From NCBI GenBank assembly GCA_021776795.1, contig JAJFFC010000031.1, positions 1-64,000 on the forward strand: DNA of 64,000 nucleotides, in the 5' to 3' direction. Origin of the DNA: Planctomycetota bacterium. Lineage in GTDB: Bacteria > Planctomycetota > UBA1135. Position numbers and translations under genes: made by a program. Position 1 is the stretch's first letter. Each line of letters begins with the position of its first letter. Below the pieces are notes generated by a model that was given only the letters and a program-made list of their open reading frames with translations, had not been told where the DNA came from and did no database searches. Of this stretch, positions 41,469-50,312 are shown one piece after another.

Positions 41469-42706
41469 ACGACAATCCAATTGTCATCACCGGGGCCGGT
41501 GCGGTAACTCCGCTCGGCCCCGATTTGCCTTCCTCTTGGTCGGCCTTGTGCGCCGGCGAAGTTGCCTTGCGCGCGGCAGGTTCTGGGTTTGCGTCGGGGC
41601 TTGAAGATTTGGCGATTGCTCCTGCGCGACTAGCCGAAGCCATCGCGCGAGAAGGATTTAGCCCACGCGAACTCCGGCGTTTAGATCCGGTAGCCGTCAT
41701 GACTTTGTGTGCCGCCGCCGAGGCCGCCGCCCAAGCAGGCATCGAGGGCGAAGCCGCCGACGGGGTATTGCTGGGGATTGGCTATGGCGCCACGACCACA
41801 CATTTAGCGACATCGGCCAAGATTGAAGCTGGCAAAGCGGCACGCTTAAGCCCCTTCACCATTCCAGCTTCCATGCCCAATGCCGCCGCCAGTGAGTTGG
41901 CGATTCGCCGCGGATTGGGAGGCCCGGCCTGGACGGTCGGCACCGCCTGCGCCTCTGGCCTAGATGCCCTCGGGCAAGCCTGGCTGATGTTGCGCGCAGG
42001 TCTGTGCACTCGCGTGTGGTGCGGAGGCAGCGAACACATCGACGACAACTGGGGTGTCGGTGGCATGGCCGCTGCCAAGGCTTTGGCCAAAGTCGAAGAA
42101 GGCACGGCGGAAGGGCAACCGGCGCCGGTGTTGCGGCCCTTTGATCAGCGCCGCCAGGGCACCGCGGTCGGTAGCGGTGCCGCCATCTTTGTCATGGAAA
42201 CCGAAGCTAGTGCCCAAGCCCGCGGCGCCAACATCTTGGCCCGCGTGCTCGGCTACGGCGCCAGCGCCGATGCCCATCACATCACTGCGCCGCAACCCGA
42301 TGGCGATGGGGCCGCGCGTTCGATGCAGGCGGCTTTGGCCGCAGCCGGGCTGAAGCCAGAAGAAGTCGTCGGCGTGTTCGCCCATGGCACCGGCACCCCC
42401 TTGAACGATGCCATGGAAGTGGCCGCGATGGCACAGGTTTTCGGCGCCGATGTCCCGCCCTTCACCAGCACCAAAGGCCAATATGGTCATGCCATGGGCG
42501 CAAGCGGCGCCTTGCATGCCGCCTTTGCGCTCACCGCGCTTGCGGCCAATCACATTCCGCCCACCGTGAGTTGTGAGCAGCCGGACTCCACCTTGCCACA
42601 TCTGCCGGTGTTGCCCGGGCAAGAAACCGGGTGCACTGGACCAGTACTCATCAACGCCTTCGGCTTCGGCGGTCACAACGCGAGTTTCCTGCTCGCGCCA
42701 GCGTAG
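41465..42706 (+). CDS. Beta-ketoacyl synthase (FabF-like)
   Basis: 413 residues from a TTG start at 41465 that overlaps the previous stop (TTGA). The family N-terminus PIVITGAGAVTPLG follows directly. Catalytic triad: Cys at about 162 (VGTACASGLDALG), His at about 307 (FAHGTGTPLNDAME) and His at about 342 (KGQYGHAMGASGALHA). It condenses acyl-ACP with malonyl-ACP in fatty acid or polyketide-type synthesis. No acyl carrier protein or reductase gene is near, so it is either an extra FabF or part of a specialised lipid pathway. Start by TTG is inferred from coupling and the family N-terminus. Confidence 0.9.
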   Translation: MNDNPIVITGAGAVTPLGPDLPSSWSALCAGEVALRAAGSGFASGLEDLAIAPARLAEAIAREGFSPRELRRLDPVAVMTLCAAAEAAAQAGIEGEAADGVLLGIGYGATTTHLATSAKIEAGKAARLSPFTIPASMPNAAASELAIRRGLGGPAWTVGTACASGLDALGQAWLMLRAGLCTRVWCGGSEHIDDNWGVGGMAAAKALAKVEEGTAEGQPAPVLRPFDQRRQGTAVGSGAAIFVMETEASAQARGANILARVLGYGASADAHHITAPQPDGDGAARSMQAALAAAGLKPEEVVGVFAHGTGTPLNDAMEVAAMAQVFGADVPPFTSTKGQYGHAMGASGALHAAFALTALAANHIPPTVSCEQPDSTLPHLPVLPGQETGCTGPVLINAFGFGGHNASFLLAPA

Positions 42707-42709
42707 AAT
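42704..42709 (+). promoter_or_regulatory. -10-like TAGAAT, 7 nt before start
   Basis: The stop codon of the ketoacyl synthase (TAG) is the first half of TAGAAT; 7 nt later comes the ATG at 42717. Confidence 0.5.
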
Positions 42710-42716
42710 CTGGCCT

Positions 42717-44699
42717 ATGAGGAGCGTCTTCGCTGCCGTCGCCGGCCTGTTTCTAGGTGGCGTCCTGCTCATCGCATTTAGCCCCGCCTGGGACCTTGCC
42801 GATGCCATGTTGCGGGAACGCTTGTTCCTGGCCAGCTTCAACGCCATCGTCTTGGGTTGGGTGTTGGGTTTGCTGCTCTTGAAATGGAGTGGCTCGCGGC
42901 CCTTGCTGCCATTCGGCTTCGGCATGTTGGCAAGCTTGTTATTCGGTGGACCAATTTTGATGGGCCTTGGCTTCGCCATGTTTGGGGTTTCGCTGCGGCC
43001 GATGGGTTCGCTCGACAAATTCATGCGCCCCATGGGAATCTTGGGGCATCTCGCCCTGCCTGTGGCAATGTTATTGCCAGCCAATGAAGCCGCCCGCGTA
43101 TTTGCTGGGCCAACAGCACTGCAGCCTGGCCCAGGCCTTGGCTTACAAGTTAGCGAACAAACCCCCGATGTGTTGTTTGTCGTCGTCGACACCCTTCGCG
43201 CCGATGCCATTCTCAATCCCAACGTGCCAACCCCGCACATGGATGCCTTGCGCGAACAAGGGACTTGGGCGCCTTATGCCGTAACTCCGGCCAACCAAAC
43301 CTTGCCTAGCCATTTGAGCTTGTTCATGGGTTTGGACATTCTCAAGATCGGGCAACGTGGCAACCTTTCGCGCTGGCCCACCGCGCGGCAATTGGAAGTG
43401 GACTGGAAGGGTCGCAGTTTGGCCAATCGCATGGGCGATTTGGGTTACCGCACTGCCGCTGTAACCTCAAATCCACTGTTGGCCAAAGTTCCCGATTATA
43501 AAGAAGGCAATCCCTACCAAAGCTTCCGTGACGGTTTCCAAACCTGGGCACCCCTCCAATATGCCGAAGATTGGAGAATCTATTTGCAATGGATGCAAAC
43601 GCAAACCCTGCTGGGTGTTTCGTTGCCGGATCGTTACCTCGGCTCCATTCTTGGCAAGGTTTTGAACCCTACAGCAAGGCGAAACTTTCGTGAGCACTTC
43701 GGCGAAGGCGCGCTGACGACAGACCAAAGTGTGAAGTATTTGCAGGAGCTTCAGCAAAGTCCTGAGCCTTACTATTTCTGTGCGCAGTACTTCGATCCGC
43801 ATACGCCTTACATTGCGCCTCCGCCATTTGCCGGCACCATTGCCCGACCTGAGTTAGCACCGGACGGCTTTGATAGTAGTTATCAATCCGATTTCGAGAT
43901 GCGCGTGCAAATGCGCAATGATTTACGAGGTGGGGCATCCATAGAAAGTCAAAAAGCCATCGGCGATTTCCAAGAACGACTTTACTGGGAAGAAGTCGCC
44001 TACTTCGACGCCGAGCTTGGGCGATTGCTCGAGGCGGTTGAGCAGAGTGGACGCCCAACATTCCTTGTCCTTACCGCCGACCACGGAGAGGGCTTTGGCC
44101 GCCACGGCAATGTCGAACATGGAGATAGCTTGTATGACGAAGAGCTGTTTGTTCCCATGATCCTGTTTGGCTCCGGAGTTCCGCAAGCGCAGTTAGCGGG
44201 TGCCGTGGACATGATCGACGCCACTCGCACGATTTTGGCTCGTGTCGGTGCCAATGCTGATTATGTGGATGGACGTGATTTACTTGCTCCAGGGGCAGCA
44301 CCCAATGAGCCGCAGCTTTCGGTGCGCATTGGCGAAGTTTGCCTGCGCAGCAATGGCTGGAAGTTGACCATGCAAATGCGCTATGCCGGAGAGCCGCTCC
44401 TAGGAGATCCAGATGAATCCATTGAAAACCAGGAGAAGGCTCAGAAGGTCCAGGTTGAGCAGGGCAACTACCGCTTGGTACCTCGGCACCTTTATTTCCT
44501 CAAGAGCGATCCTCAAGAATCTCAGGATCTTCTCACTGCAGCCCAAGATGGCAGCAATGCAGAAGCTGCCAAGGAGCTTGCACGTTTGGAGTCCCAGATG
44601 CGCGAGCTCTTAAACCAAGACTATTACCCTGAGCTTCCAGGGCGAGAGCTCTCAGATAAAGAAAAAGCCAAACTCGAAGCTTTGGGATACGTCCACTAG
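42717..44699 (+). CDS. Membrane-anchored sulfatase-like/alkaline-phosphatase-fold enzyme
   Basis: 660 residues from the ATG at 42717. Four N-terminal hydrophobic segments (residues 1-125) anchor a large soluble domain of the alkaline-phosphatase superfamily: metal Asp in VLFVVVDTLRADAIL, nucleophile region TPANQTLPSHLSLFMG, and LTADHGEGFGRHGNVEHGDS supplying Asp/His ligands. The sulfatase signature CxPxR is absent; the nucleophile position holds Thr, so it probably uses Thr as in phosphodiesterases or phospho-sugar/ethanolamine transferases rather than formylglycine. Acts at the outer face of the inner membrane. Substrate unknown. Confidence 0.82.
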   Translation: MRSVFAAVAGLFLGGVLLIAFSPAWDLADAMLRERLFLASFNAIVLGWVLGLLLLKWSGSRPLLPFGFGMLASLLFGGPILMGLGFAMFGVSLRPMGSLDKFMRPMGILGHLALPVAMLLPANEAARVFAGPTALQPGPGLGLQVSEQTPDVLFVVVDTLRADAILNPNVPTPHMDALREQGTWAPYAVTPANQTLPSHLSLFMGLDILKIGQRGNLSRWPTARQLEVDWKGRSLANRMGDLGYRTAAVTSNPLLAKVPDYKEGNPYQSFRDGFQTWAPLQYAEDWRIYLQWMQTQTLLGVSLPDRYLGSILGKVLNPTARRNFREHFGEGALTTDQSVKYLQELQQSPEPYYFCAQYFDPHTPYIAPPPFAGTIARPELAPDGFDSSYQSDFEMRVQMRNDLRGGASIESQKAIGDFQERLYWEEVAYFDAELGRLLEAVEQSGRPTFLVLTADHGEGFGRHGNVEHGDSLYDEELFVPMILFGSGVPQAQLAGAVDMIDATRTILARVGANADYVDGRDLLAPGAAPNEPQLSVRIGEVCLRSNGWKLTMQMRYAGEPLLGDPDESIENQEKAQKVQVEQGNYRLVPRHLYFLKSDPQESQDLLTAAQDGSNAEAAKELARLESQMRELLNQDYYPELPGRELSDKEKAKLEALGYVH

Positions 44700-44715
44700 A
44701 ATCCCCCGTGATTTC

Positions 44716-45177
44716 ATGACTCTCGACCCTTCCTCCCTACAACCTCTGCTGCGTTTTGCTGCCGATCTTGATCTGCACGATCCCGAAGCCGCGGCCGATG
44801 CCCTGCGTGAACGCTTCCCGCATGATGGCCCCGAAATGTCCGCCATCCGCCAAGCCATGGAAGAGGGGGTTGCCGAGGGAACGGTGTGTCACATGGGCGA
44901 AGATCCCGTGCGCTATTCGCGCTTGTTCAAAGCCACCGAAGAAAGCCTCGGCTTCAGCGCCGACGCGGTCCTCATGTCGGCCCCCGGTCCGCGCCACTTA
45001 CACCCCGAAGGCGAAATCGATTTGTGTTTCGCCCTCGATGGTGACCCGACCTTCGACGGCAACCCTGCCGGTTGGACGGTCTACCGCCCCGGCAGTCAGC
45101 ATATTCCCACAGTTAGTGGCGGCACCATGCTGATTCTGTATCTGCTGCCGCAAGGCGCGATTGAGTTTCTGCGCTAG
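44716..45177 (+). CDS. DUF4863-like cupin-type protein
   Basis: 153 residues. The second half is a small cupin-like barrel: MSAPGPRHLHPEGEIDLCFA, then GWTVYRPGSQHIPTVSGGTM and LILYLLPQGAIEF, with His and Glu that could bind a metal. This matches my memory of DUF4863, the family of 4-hydroxylaminobenzoate lyase. The actual substrate is unknown and the lyase role should not be assumed. It follows the sulfatase-like gene by 16 nt and precedes the ATP-grasp gene by 8 nt, so all three may be co-transcribed; a TAGAAT at 44697-44702 lies 13 nt before its ATG. Confidence 0.6.
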   Translation: MTLDPSSLQPLLRFAADLDLHDPEAAADALRERFPHDGPEMSAIRQAMEEGVAEGTVCHMGEDPVRYSRLFKATEESLGFSADAVLMSAPGPRHLHPEGEIDLCFALDGDPTFDGNPAGWTVYRPGSQHIPTVSGGTMLILYLLPQGAIEFLR

Positions 45178-45185
45178 GCACCGGC

Positions 45186-46067
45186 ATGCGCGTTGGTTTC
45201 CTGACCGCGACCTGCATGTTGCCGGGCCATCCGGACGAACGAGAAGACTCTTGGGAGCATGAGGCCGAGTTTGCGCCGATGGAGTCCGCCTGTGCGGCTC
45301 TGGGCATTCAGTTGGAAGCGGTGGTTTGGGATGACCCGCAACTTCGTGTCTCGGATTACGATGCATTCGTCATTGGCACGACCTGGGATTATGCCGAAAA
45401 ACCACAGCAGTTTTTAGAAGTCCTTGAACAGTTGTCTGCGGCAAAGCCCTTGTTCAATTCCCTCGACATCGTGCGCTGGAATTTGGACAAGCGTTATCTA
45501 ATCGATCTCGAGCAGAAAGGAATCCAGGTGGTGCCCACCCTTTGGCGAAACGCTGCAAATCAAGCTACGACTCATGCAGCATTCCAAGAGTTGTCCTGCC
45601 AAGAACTCGTGGTGAAGCCACAAGTCGGGGCATCGGCCTGGCGACAAGTGCGGGTGAAGCTTGGTGACCCATTACCGCCTGTGGAAGAACTCCCTCTAGG
45701 AGCGTGCATGATCCAACCCTTTCTGTCCGCAGCGGTCAGCGAAGGCGAGTACTCCTTCCTCTTCTTCGGCGGGCAATTTTCGCACTGCGCCTTAAAGCGA
45801 TCCGCGCCAGGCGATTACCGCGTGCAATCCATGTACGGCGGCAAGGAGATCATTCACGAACCAAGTGCAGCGGAACTTGCCCAAGCAGCAGCCGTGTTAC
45901 AAGCCGTAGAGGAACCCTTGCTCTATGCCCGCGTCGACATGATGCGCGGCTCCCATGGCGAACTGCTGTTGATGGAGCTTGAGCTGATCGAACCCTATCT
46001 CTACCCCGAGCAGGGGGCAGGTCTTGGAGAAGCCTTCGCCAGCGCATTGCGCCGCATGCTGCGCTAA
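45186..46067 (+). CDS. ATP-grasp family ligase
   Basis: 293 residues. An N-terminal Rossmann-like part (VGFLTATCM; DYDAFVIGTTWDY) is followed by ATP-grasp features: RWNLDKRYLIDLEQKGIQVV, LVVKPQVGASAWRQV (ATP-binding Lys), EYSFLFFGGQFSHC, and the metal-binding YARVDMMRGSHGELLLMELE with the closing LIEPYLYPEQGAG. It resembles glutathione-synthetase-like ATP-grasp proteins such as DcsG. Such enzymes join a carboxylate to an amine or similar nucleophile via an acyl-phosphate. Substrates unknown. It sits 8 nt after the DUF4863 gene and is convergent with the GNAT gene. Confidence 0.82.
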   Translation: MRVGFLTATCMLPGHPDEREDSWEHEAEFAPMESACAALGIQLEAVVWDDPQLRVSDYDAFVIGTTWDYAEKPQQFLEVLEQLSAAKPLFNSLDIVRWNLDKRYLIDLEQKGIQVVPTLWRNAANQATTHAAFQELSCQELVVKPQVGASAWRQVRVKLGDPLPPVEELPLGACMIQPFLSAAVSEGEYSFLFFGGQFSHCALKRSAPGDYRVQSMYGGKEIIHEPSAAELAQAAAVLQAVEEPLLYARVDMMRGSHGELLLMELELIEPYLYPEQGAGLGEAFASALRRMLR

Positions 46068-46070
46068 GGC

Positions 46071-46574
46071 TTACGCGAAATCCTTTTGCAGGCGCAGCAT
46101 TTCGCGGCTGCGGAACACGACTTCATAACCGCGCGCTTGGAATAGCCCGATGAGCTTATCGTTGTCCAGAGCAGTATCGGTTGCCAAGCGCGTCATGCCT
46201 TGCTCGCGCAGCCAGTCTTCACCGCGTTGGACGAGTTGTACGGCAATGCCCCGACGACGCGCTTCGGGTTTGACATAGGTGGTGGAATAAAGGCCGAAGT
46301 TTTGGCCCTTTTCGTCGCGTTCCATGCGGACGATGGTGTGCCCAAGGATGTTGCCGTCGTAATCTTCAGCGAGAAGCACCTGAGCCTGGTATTGCCCCGG
46401 GTCTAGGTGCTGCAGCAAGCGGTTGCGCAGCCATTCCAAGGTGTAGTAGTTGCCGCCGCGCTCTTCGCCCATGACTTCCTGCAAAGTGAAGCGCATGCTC
46501 TCCGTGACGGTGGCCAGTTCTGCCTCGACGTCGGGGTTGATGGCGCGGATGAGGGGGTTCAGCGTCATGTCCAT
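46071..46574 (-). CDS. GNAT-family N-acetyltransferase
   Basis: 167 residues. The acetyl-CoA-binding motif is TTYVKPEARRRGIAVQLVQR (R-R-x-G-x-A at about 110-116), followed by LATDTALDNDKLIGLFQARG, typical of motif B. The first half carries EWLRNRLLQHLDPGQYQAQV. It acetylates a small molecule or protein amine; the substrate cannot be predicted. Single gene with TAAGAT 8 nt before its ATG. Confidence 0.88.
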   Translation of the reverse strand: MDMTLNPLIRAINPDVEAELATVTESMRFTLQEVMGEERGGNYYTLEWLRNRLLQHLDPGQYQAQVLLAEDYDGNILGHTIVRMERDEKGQNFGLYSTTYVKPEARRRGIAVQLVQRGEDWLREQGMTRLATDTALDNDKLIGLFQARGYEVVFRSREMLRLQKDFA

Positions 46575-46582
46575 AGTGCGCC

Positions 46583-46588
46583 ATCTTA
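46583..46588 (-). promoter_or_regulatory. -10-like TAAGAT, 8 nt before start
   Basis: TAAGAT on the minus strand, 8 nt, then the ATG at 46574. It overlaps the stop region of the upstream RecD2 gene. Confidence 0.4.
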
Positions 46589-48886
46589 GCTCAGCCGAGA
46601 TTTAAGTCCGCCATTCCGCGCATACTCTTCAGCGTTGCCGACGGCTCGGCGTAGGGCGTACTGCCCGGCCACAATCACCACCAATTCTTTGCCCCGGGTG
46701 ACCGCGGTGTATAACAAATTACGACGCAACATCAGGTAGTGGGCATCGGCGAGGACAATCACTACGGCACGTGCTTCGGAACCTTGGGCGCGGTGCACCG
46801 TCACGCAATAGGAGGGAATCAGGTCGTCGAGCTGGCCCGAGGTATATGTTTGTAGGCGCCCATCTATTTCGGCGACCAGTTCACTGGCGCCAATGCTAAT
46901 CACCCGACCGCCATCGCCATTGAAGGTTTCACGGTCGTAATCATTGCGCACGACCATGACATGATCGCCCACGCGGAGGCCGCGGCTCCACTCGGCGCCT
47001 TCGCCATCGGGGTTCAGTGCTTGCGCAAGCCCTTGATTGAGTGCATCGACGCCCATCGGCCCGCGGTACATGGGAGAGAGCACCAACAAATCGCGTCCTG
47101 GATCAATGCCATATTGCTGCGGAATGCGTTCTTGCACCAAGCGTTGCACCAACTCCACGGCGCTATCCGCGTCTTCGCGATAGCTGACAAAGAAATCGCC
47201 CCCGCTACCTTCGCCGCGGGCGACGTCGGGCGGTAACTCCCCAGCGAGAATCGCGTGCGCGGCTTCGCTGATGCCACTGCCCGCGCCTTGGCGGTGGATG
47301 TAACGCAATCGTGCGGTCGGCACGGCTTCATGCGCAACTAAGTCGCGCAAGACGGCGCCGGGACCAACCGAGGGCAGCTGATCGGCATCGCCCACAAAAA
47401 GCACGCAAGCGTCGTCGGGAACGGCGTTGAGCAAAGAGCTTGCCAGTTCCAAGTCGAGCATCGAAGTTTCGTCGACCACCAAACAAGCCAGTGCCAAAGG
47501 CTCTTCCGCGTTGTGGCGAAACTGTCCATTCGCCGGGTCAAACCCAAGTAAACGATGGATGGTGGAGGCTTCGCGCCCGGTCGCTTCCTGCAATCTCTTG
47601 GCTGCGCGCCCGGTAGGAGAAGCCAACTTGACTGGCCCGACGCCCGCCGCTTCCAAGATCTCGAGCAGCAAGCGCAAGGTGGTGGTCTTACCGGTACCAG
47701 GACCACCAGTAATCACCGCAAAGGGCGAAGACAGCGCCATTTCCAAAGCCTGTCGCTGCGATTCATCCGGGCGGAAGGCGGTGCGTTCGATGGCCTCCAA
47801 AACTTGGTCTGGAGTAGCAGCCACCTCAGCAGGTCGCTCCAGCAAGCACCGAATTCTTGCCGCCAACAACTTTTCCGCTTCCCACAACTCACTCAAGTAG
47901 AAAGACCGCTTGCCGGGAGAAAGTTCGTCGAGTGCAACGCGCGCCGAAAGCACCGCCGAACGTACGCCTTCGATGATGGAATCGCTACTTAATCCCAGCT
48001 GATCCAGCTTGGCGAGCATGTCTTCTTCAGGCAGGCAACTATGGCCTTCGCGCGCGCCTTCGCGCAGCAAATGCACCAAAACCCCACGTGCCCGCACCGG
48101 TGAGTCGCGCGGAATGCCGATGGCATCGGCAATCTTGTCGGCGGTTTGGAAGCCGACGCCGCGCAGGGAATCGGCGAGGGCATAAGGGTCTTGCTTGACC
48201 CGGCCAATCGCCCCGGCCTGGTGCCGGCGATAGAGCTCCATCGCCTGCGGTCCGCTGAGGCCAAAGCCGCGGAGTTCGGCCAGAACGCGGTGCTGCTCCA
48301 GGCCATCGGCAAATCCTGCCGCCAGGGCCGTGGCGCGCTTGGGGCCAATCCCGGGCACATCGCGGAGCGCCATCGGTCCGCGCTCCAAAGCCTGCAGGGT
48401 GTCCTCGCCAAAATGGTCGACCAAGCGCTTGGCCATGTCCGGTCCAATCCCCGGAAAAACCCCGCTGCCGAGGTACTTTTCCAGCCCGGATTGGGTGGTG
48501 GGGCTAGATTGCTCCGACCAGGACACCTGAAATTGGCGGCCGAAGCGCGGATGCTCCTTCCAGCTGCCATGGAGTCGCAAAAACACACCTTCCTGCAGTG
48601 GGGCCAGGCTGCCCGCCGCGGTCACATAGCCCTGATCTTCCACCTCAAGACTGACCACGGCGAAGCCGGTTTCCTCGTTCTGGAATATGATGGCCGCCAC
48701 CTGCCCGGCAAGGCTCTCATGGGCTTCGCCTCGACCCTTCCCCCGAGGGGAGGGTCCAGAAGCGCGGTCTGCGGGGGGCGGAGGAGGAGGAGACAGAGCT
48801 CTGCGGTAGACGGATGTGCGGGACTCCGATAGACTATTCGGCCCGACTCCGGGAACCCGGCTCGAATTCCACGAAATCCACGCCAC
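46586..48886 (-). CDS. recD2: RecD2-type ATP-dependent DNA helicase
   Basis: 766 residues from a GTG at 48886; the first roughly 58 residues are Pro/Arg-rich and overlap the divergent promoter region of rpsU, so the true start is probably further in, close to GQVAAIIFQNEETGFAVVSL where RecD2 proteins begin. Tandem helix-hairpin-helix region at about 140-240 (GIGPDMAKRLVDHF; VPGIGPKRATALA). Superfamily 1B helicase: Walker A GGPGTGKTTTL at 393, motif II VVDETSMLDLE, and the UvrD-C2 segment YCVTVHRAQGSEARAVVIV. It unwinds DNA 5' to 3' and acts in repair; unlike RecD it works without RecBC. Confidence 0.9.
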   Translation of the reverse strand: MAWISWNSSRVPGVGPNSLSESRTSVYRRALSPPPPPPADRASGPSPRGKGRGEAHESLAGQVAAIIFQNEETGFAVVSLEVEDQGYVTAAGSLAPLQEGVFLRLHGSWKEHPRFGRQFQVSWSEQSSPTTQSGLEKYLGSGVFPGIGPDMAKRLVDHFGEDTLQALERGPMALRDVPGIGPKRATALAAGFADGLEQHRVLAELRGFGLSGPQAMELYRRHQAGAIGRVKQDPYALADSLRGVGFQTADKIADAIGIPRDSPVRARGVLVHLLREGAREGHSCLPEEDMLAKLDQLGLSSDSIIEGVRSAVLSARVALDELSPGKRSFYLSELWEAEKLLAARIRCLLERPAEVAATPDQVLEAIERTAFRPDESQRQALEMALSSPFAVITGGPGTGKTTTLRLLLEILEAAGVGPVKLASPTGRAAKRLQEATGREASTIHRLLGFDPANGQFRHNAEEPLALACLVVDETSMLDLELASSLLNAVPDDACVLFVGDADQLPSVGPGAVLRDLVAHEAVPTARLRYIHRQGAGSGISEAAHAILAGELPPDVARGEGSGGDFFVSYREDADSAVELVQRLVQERIPQQYGIDPGRDLLVLSPMYRGPMGVDALNQGLAQALNPDGEGAEWSRGLRVGDHVMVVRNDYDRETFNGDGGRVISIGASELVAEIDGRLQTYTSGQLDDLIPSYCVTVHRAQGSEARAVVIVLADAHYLMLRRNLLYTAVTRGKELVVIVAGQYALRRAVGNAEEYARNGGLKSRLS

Positions 48887-48894
48887 CAGGCAAC

Positions 48895-49101
48895 ATGATC
48901 AAGGTCCAAGTCCGTCCGAACGAATCCCTCGAAGCCGCACTGCGTCGCTTTAAGCGTCAGTGCAACCACGCAGGCGTGTTCGCCGAGATCAAAGAGAAGT
49001 CTTTCTTCGTCAAGCCCACCACCGAGCGCCGTCTCGCTGGTTTGGAGCGTAAGCGCGTGATCAAGCGCGCCGAGCGCATGCGCCGCAACGCGCGCTTCTA
49101 A
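48895..49101 (+). CDS. rpsU: Ribosomal protein S21
   Basis: 68 residues from the ATG at 48895. MIKVQVRPNESLEAALRRFK then GVFAEIKEKSFFVKPTTERR and a very basic tail (RKRVIKRAERMRRNARF) are diagnostic of bS21. It binds the 30S platform near the anti-Shine-Dalgarno. The RluA-type gene follows 104 nt downstream. Divergent from recD2; a TAGACTATT-like stretch near 48830 could serve as a -10 for either direction. Confidence 0.95.
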   Translation: MIKVQVRPNESLEAALRRFKRQCNHAGVFAEIKEKSFFVKPTTERRLAGLERKRVIKRAERMRRNARF

Positions 49102-49205
49102 GCAAAGACACAGGTCCACGAGCCGGACCGAATCGAGCCTCGGTGCCCTTGGCGCTGAGGCTCCTTGCAATTCTTCACGACCAAGCCGACGCCCCTCCCT
49201 GAACC

Positions 49206-50312
49206 ATGCCTCGCCCACGCCCTGAGCGGATGCGCCGCCGCGGTCAACGCGACCTCAGTGCGCCCTTCCAGGAATGGCGCTTCGAGGTTGGTGCGCCGGA
49301 AGCAGGGCAACGCCTCGACGGCTTTTTGTCCGGGCGTTTGGACTGGCGCTCGCGCACCGGGATTCAGGAGTTAATTGCCGAAGGTGTGGTTGATGTTCTG
49401 CCGCATAAAGATCCGCAAAAAGCCCCAGTGGGGCGGATCCGTACTGGCCTTAAGTTGCGCGCCGGCCAAGAAGTGGTGGTGCGGGTCGATCAGCCGGGGG
49501 CAGCGGAGCAAGGGCCAGCGCCGGAAGAAGCCAGTGGCGAAGACCCGACCGACCTTCAGGTGGTGCACGAAGACGAGCACATCATTGCGGTCAACAAGGC
49601 CCCGAAACTCAATGTGCACCCGAGCCACGGCCACTTGGTGGACTCGGTGTTGCACCGTTTACACCTTCGCCACCATGCCTTGTACGGCGAAACCCGCGAC
49701 ATGCCGACCTTGTGTCATCGCTTGGACCGTGAAACGACCGGGCTATTGCTTGCGGCAAAGGATCAGCTCAGCCGCAGCCGATTAGGCCGCGAGTTTGAAG
49801 CGCGGCGCATTCGCAAGGCATATTTGGCATTGGTGGATGGTCATATCGCGGAGGACGAAGGGCGCATGGACTTCCCCTTGGGGCGCAACTTCGCCTCCAA
49901 GGTGCGTTTGTGCATGGGCGTCCGCGACGCCGACGACCAAGATGCGCAGCTCTCCGCCACGCGTTGGAAAGTGCGCGAGCGTTTCGATGCCGTCACCCTG
50001 CCTTGGGGGCCACCGCGGGCGCTCACCTTGGTCGAGCTCTATCCCGAAACCGGGCGGCAACATCAGCTGCGGGTGCATCTGGCAGCGATTGGCCACGCCA
50101 TTATTGGCGACAAGCTTTACCTCGGCGGCGATGACGTGTTCTTGCGCTCGCTCGACGACGAGCTAACTCCAGCCGATGAGGCGCTCCTCGGCTTAAACCA
50201 TCAGGCCTTGCACTCGTGGAAGCTCGCTTTCGAGCACCCCTTTACCGGCGAAGACTGGGAGTTGGAAGCCCCACTTTGGCCGACGATTGCGGCCTTGGTC
50301 GGCGCGAGTTAG
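49206..50312 (+). CDS. RluA-family pseudouridine synthase
   Basis: 368 residues. An S4-type RNA-binding region (GQRLDGFLSGRLDWRSRTGI, then LIAEGVVDVL) lies at about 35-65. The catalytic motif TLCHRLDRETTGLLLAAK carries the active Asp (near 175). HIIAVNKAPKLNVHPSHG precedes it, and ETGRQHQLRVHLAAIGHAII is the conserved RluA motif III. It isomerises uridine in rRNA or tRNA; the exact position (RluA, C or D type) is not clear. An N-terminal basic extension of about 20 residues precedes the domain. Convergent with the DUF3299 gene (4-nt overlap). Confidence 0.93.
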   Translation: MPRPRPERMRRRGQRDLSAPFQEWRFEVGAPEAGQRLDGFLSGRLDWRSRTGIQELIAEGVVDVLPHKDPQKAPVGRIRTGLKLRAGQEVVVRVDQPGAAEQGPAPEEASGEDPTDLQVVHEDEHIIAVNKAPKLNVHPSHGHLVDSVLHRLHLRHHALYGETRDMPTLCHRLDRETTGLLLAAKDQLSRSRLGREFEARRIRKAYLALVDGHIAEDEGRMDFPLGRNFASKVRLCMGVRDADDQDAQLSATRWKVRERFDAVTLPWGPPRALTLVELYPETGRQHQLRVHLAAIGHAIIGDKLYLGGDDVFLRSLDDELTPADEALLGLNHQALHSWKLAFEHPFTGEDWELEAPLWPTIAALVGAS

